Shown in pieces: positions 62,867 to 64,000 of a stretch of 64,000 bases of DNA; positions within the stretch are counted from its first letter, which is position 1; each line of letters begins with the position of its first letter. The stretch spans positions 1-64,000 of the forward strand of contig NZ_JALZWP010000002.1 in assembly GCF_023336755.1 (NCBI RefSeq), in the 5' to 3' direction. The translations under genes were made by a program, and so were the position numbers. This DNA comes from Roseinatronobacter domitianus. GTDB lineage: Bacteria; Pseudomonadota; Alphaproteobacteria; Rhodobacterales; Rhodobacteraceae. The notes beneath the pieces were generated by a model that was not told the origin of the DNA, ran no database searches, and saw only the letters and a list, made by a program, of their open reading frames with translations.

Positions 62867-64000
62867 ATGAGCATCACCTCTTCCTTGAACGCGGGCATTT
62901 CGGGACTGCGCGCCAACGCGACACGGCTCTCGACCATCTCCGACAATATCGCGAATTCCGCGACCTATGGTTACAGACGGGCGCAAACCTCGTTTCATTC
63001 TATGGTAATCGGCAGTGGCCTCGCCAATCAGGGGGCCTACAGCGCCGGCGGTGTCAGAACATCCACCTTGCGGCTTGCCGACCAGGGGGGCGCGTTGATC
63101 GGCACGCAGAACGCGACCGACATCGCCGTGAATGGTCGTGGGTTTTTACCCGTCACCTCGGAACTCGGCGCGCAACTCCATGACGGTACCGCGCCGTTGT
63201 TTCTGACCACCACGGGGTCTTTCCGCCAGGATGCGGATGGCTATCTGCGAAACCCGTCCGGGATGGTTCTCATGGGCTGGCCTGCCGCCGAAAACGGTAC
63301 TGTCCCACCGAATGTGCGCGACAATACCAGCGCTCTACGCCCGATTCAGGTCGCAATGAACCAGCAGGCGTCATTTCCAACCAGTCGAATCAATATGGCG
63401 GTCAATTTGCCTGCAAGCGAAACTCTTTCGGGCGCTGTGGGGGATCCATCCTTCCTGTCAGTTGCCTATTTCGACACTGTCGGCCTGCCGGGCACTCTGG
63501 ACGTAACCTTTCAGCCCAGCGGCGCTGCAAACACCTGGAACATGAGCATTGCCGACCAGTCCAGTGGTGCGATTGTCGGCGAATACGAACTGGTATTCGA
63601 CAACAGCCCCAGCAGTGGCGGCACCCTGTCCTCCGTGTCGGCCCTCGGTGGGTCGGGCAGTTATGACCCGGCCACCGGCAGTGTCGATCTGACCGTCGGC
63701 GTGCAGCAAATCAACCTGCAAATCGGGCGATTGGGCGAAGCGGGCGGGTTAACCCAACGCGGCTCGACCTTCTCTCCGGCCGGGGTCACACAGGATGGAT
63801 TTGGTGCCGGCAATCTTATCGGGCTGACGATCGATGCCAGCGGCAATCTGGATGCGATCTACGACCAAGGCTTTCGCCGAACGCTTTTTCGGGTGCCTTT
63901 GGTCGATGTACCAAATCCGAACGGGCTGACCTCGGCGAACGATCAATCCTTTCAGGTCTCTCGTGAGAGCGGCCAGTTTTTCCTATGGGATGCCGGTGAT
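62867..64000 (+). CDS. flgE: Flagellar hook protein FlgE, N-terminal part (runs off the window)
   Basis: 378 codons are open up to the right edge with no stop. The start MSITSSLNAGISGLRANATR and TYGYRRAQTSFHSMV are the rod/hook N-terminal motif, and DIAVNGRGFLPV and TGSFRQDADGYLRN are FlgE D1/D2 features. FlgE makes the hook that links rod and filament. The product begins 6 bases after GGAGCGGCC. The C-terminus is outside the window, so completeness cannot be judged. The setting with motB suggests a flagellar cluster going right. Confidence 0.93.
   Translation, partial: MSITSSLNAGISGLRANATRLSTISDNIANSATYGYRRAQTSFHSMVIGSGLANQGAYSAGGVRTSTLRLADQGGALIGTQNATDIAVNGRGFLPVTSELGAQLHDGTAPLFLTTTGSFRQDADGYLRNPSGMVLMGWPAAENGTVPPNVRDNTSALRPIQVAMNQQASFPTSRINMAVNLPASETLSGAVGDPSFLSVAYFDTVGLPGTLDVTFQPSGAANTWNMSIADQSSGAIVGEYELVFDNSPSSGGTLSSVSALGGSGSYDPATGSVDLTVGVQQINLQIGRLGEAGGLTQRGSTFSPAGVTQDGFGAGNLIGLTIDASGNLDAIYDQGFRRTLFRVPLVDVPNPNGLTSANDQSFQVSRESGQFFLWDAGD

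Overview
The window looks like a chromosomal segment of an alphaproteobacterium of the family Rhodobacteraceae. Evidence is the MarR/OmpR pair resembling PetP-PetR of Rhodobacter, a pyrB / dihydroorotase-like / plsY cluster, a MipZ-type division ATPase, an OxyR with its redox cysteine pair, an RTX protein, and a tldE-cysQ-waaA-like-lpxK operon. The genus cannot be fixed from sequence alone. Most of the window is dense housekeeping and catabolic DNA. The only mobile DNA seen is the first 21 codons of an IS256-family transposase at the left edge.

Layout. 0-1.2 kb: IS256 fragment and RTX protein. 1.4-1.7 kb: rpsO and terminator. 1.7-6.7 kb: aromatic catabolism, with paaG-paaI-paaK-tetR(paaR-like) as one minus-strand operon, then hppD divergent from an Lrp/AsnC regulator. 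6.8-13.5 kb: meaB, a Flp-pilin-like surface protein, rpmB, tRNA-Arg(UCU), a DEAD-box helicase, a Crp-like regulator, tRNA-Gly(GCC), a J-domain protein and bolA. 13.5-22.7 kb: oxyR, lipA, rpe-gph-TDT transporter, guaB-TSUP-cupin, rplS-rpmE, mipZ and a possible 50-codon gene. 22.8-34.1 kb: a TRAP transporter divergent from paaX, followed by paaJ/pcaF-paaABCDE-paaZ. 34.1-42.6 kb: membrane-tethered NYN RNase, YqgE, DsbD-domain protein, RND efflux pair, moaB and a family-4-like UDG. 42.7-46.8 kb: pyrB, two PH-like membrane proteins, dihydroorotase-like protein, plsY and a small membrane-tailed protein. 46.9-55.8 kb: xseA, purD, petR-petP, ilvE, methyltransferase, GST and ycjX-ycjF. 56.2-60.5 kb: lpxK, waaA-like, cysQ, tldE. 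60.6-64 kb: LysE-type exporter, lytic transglycosylase lipoprotein, motB and the start of flgE.

The main biological theme is phenylacetyl-CoA degradation, split over two loci about 21 kb apart. PaaK activates phenylacetate, PaaABCDE epoxidises the ring, PaaG isomerises to the oxepin, PaaZ opens and oxidises the ring, and PaaJ/PcaF performs thiolysis; PaaI hydrolyses stalled thioesters. The paaF and paaH steps are not in the window. Each locus has its own regulator (TetR/PaaR-like and PaaX-like), and both have a GACCG-NN-CGGT palindrome upstream, suggesting one shared regulon that may include the TRAP importer. hppD and its Lrp regulator add tyrosine degradation.

I found no clear new defence, mobile or biosynthetic system and no CRISPR array. 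The less usual items are: a Flp-pilin-like N-terminus joined to a beta-rich surface domain, a WaaA-like protein lacking the catalytic SVGE motif, a family-4-like UDG lacking most Fe-S ligands, a metal-ligand-less dihydroorotase homologue in an operon with two PH-like proteins, a roughly 60-residue insert in the TRAP large permease, twin palindromes between hppD and lrp, leader hairpins before rpmB and rplS, and a terminator with no obvious gene to serve.
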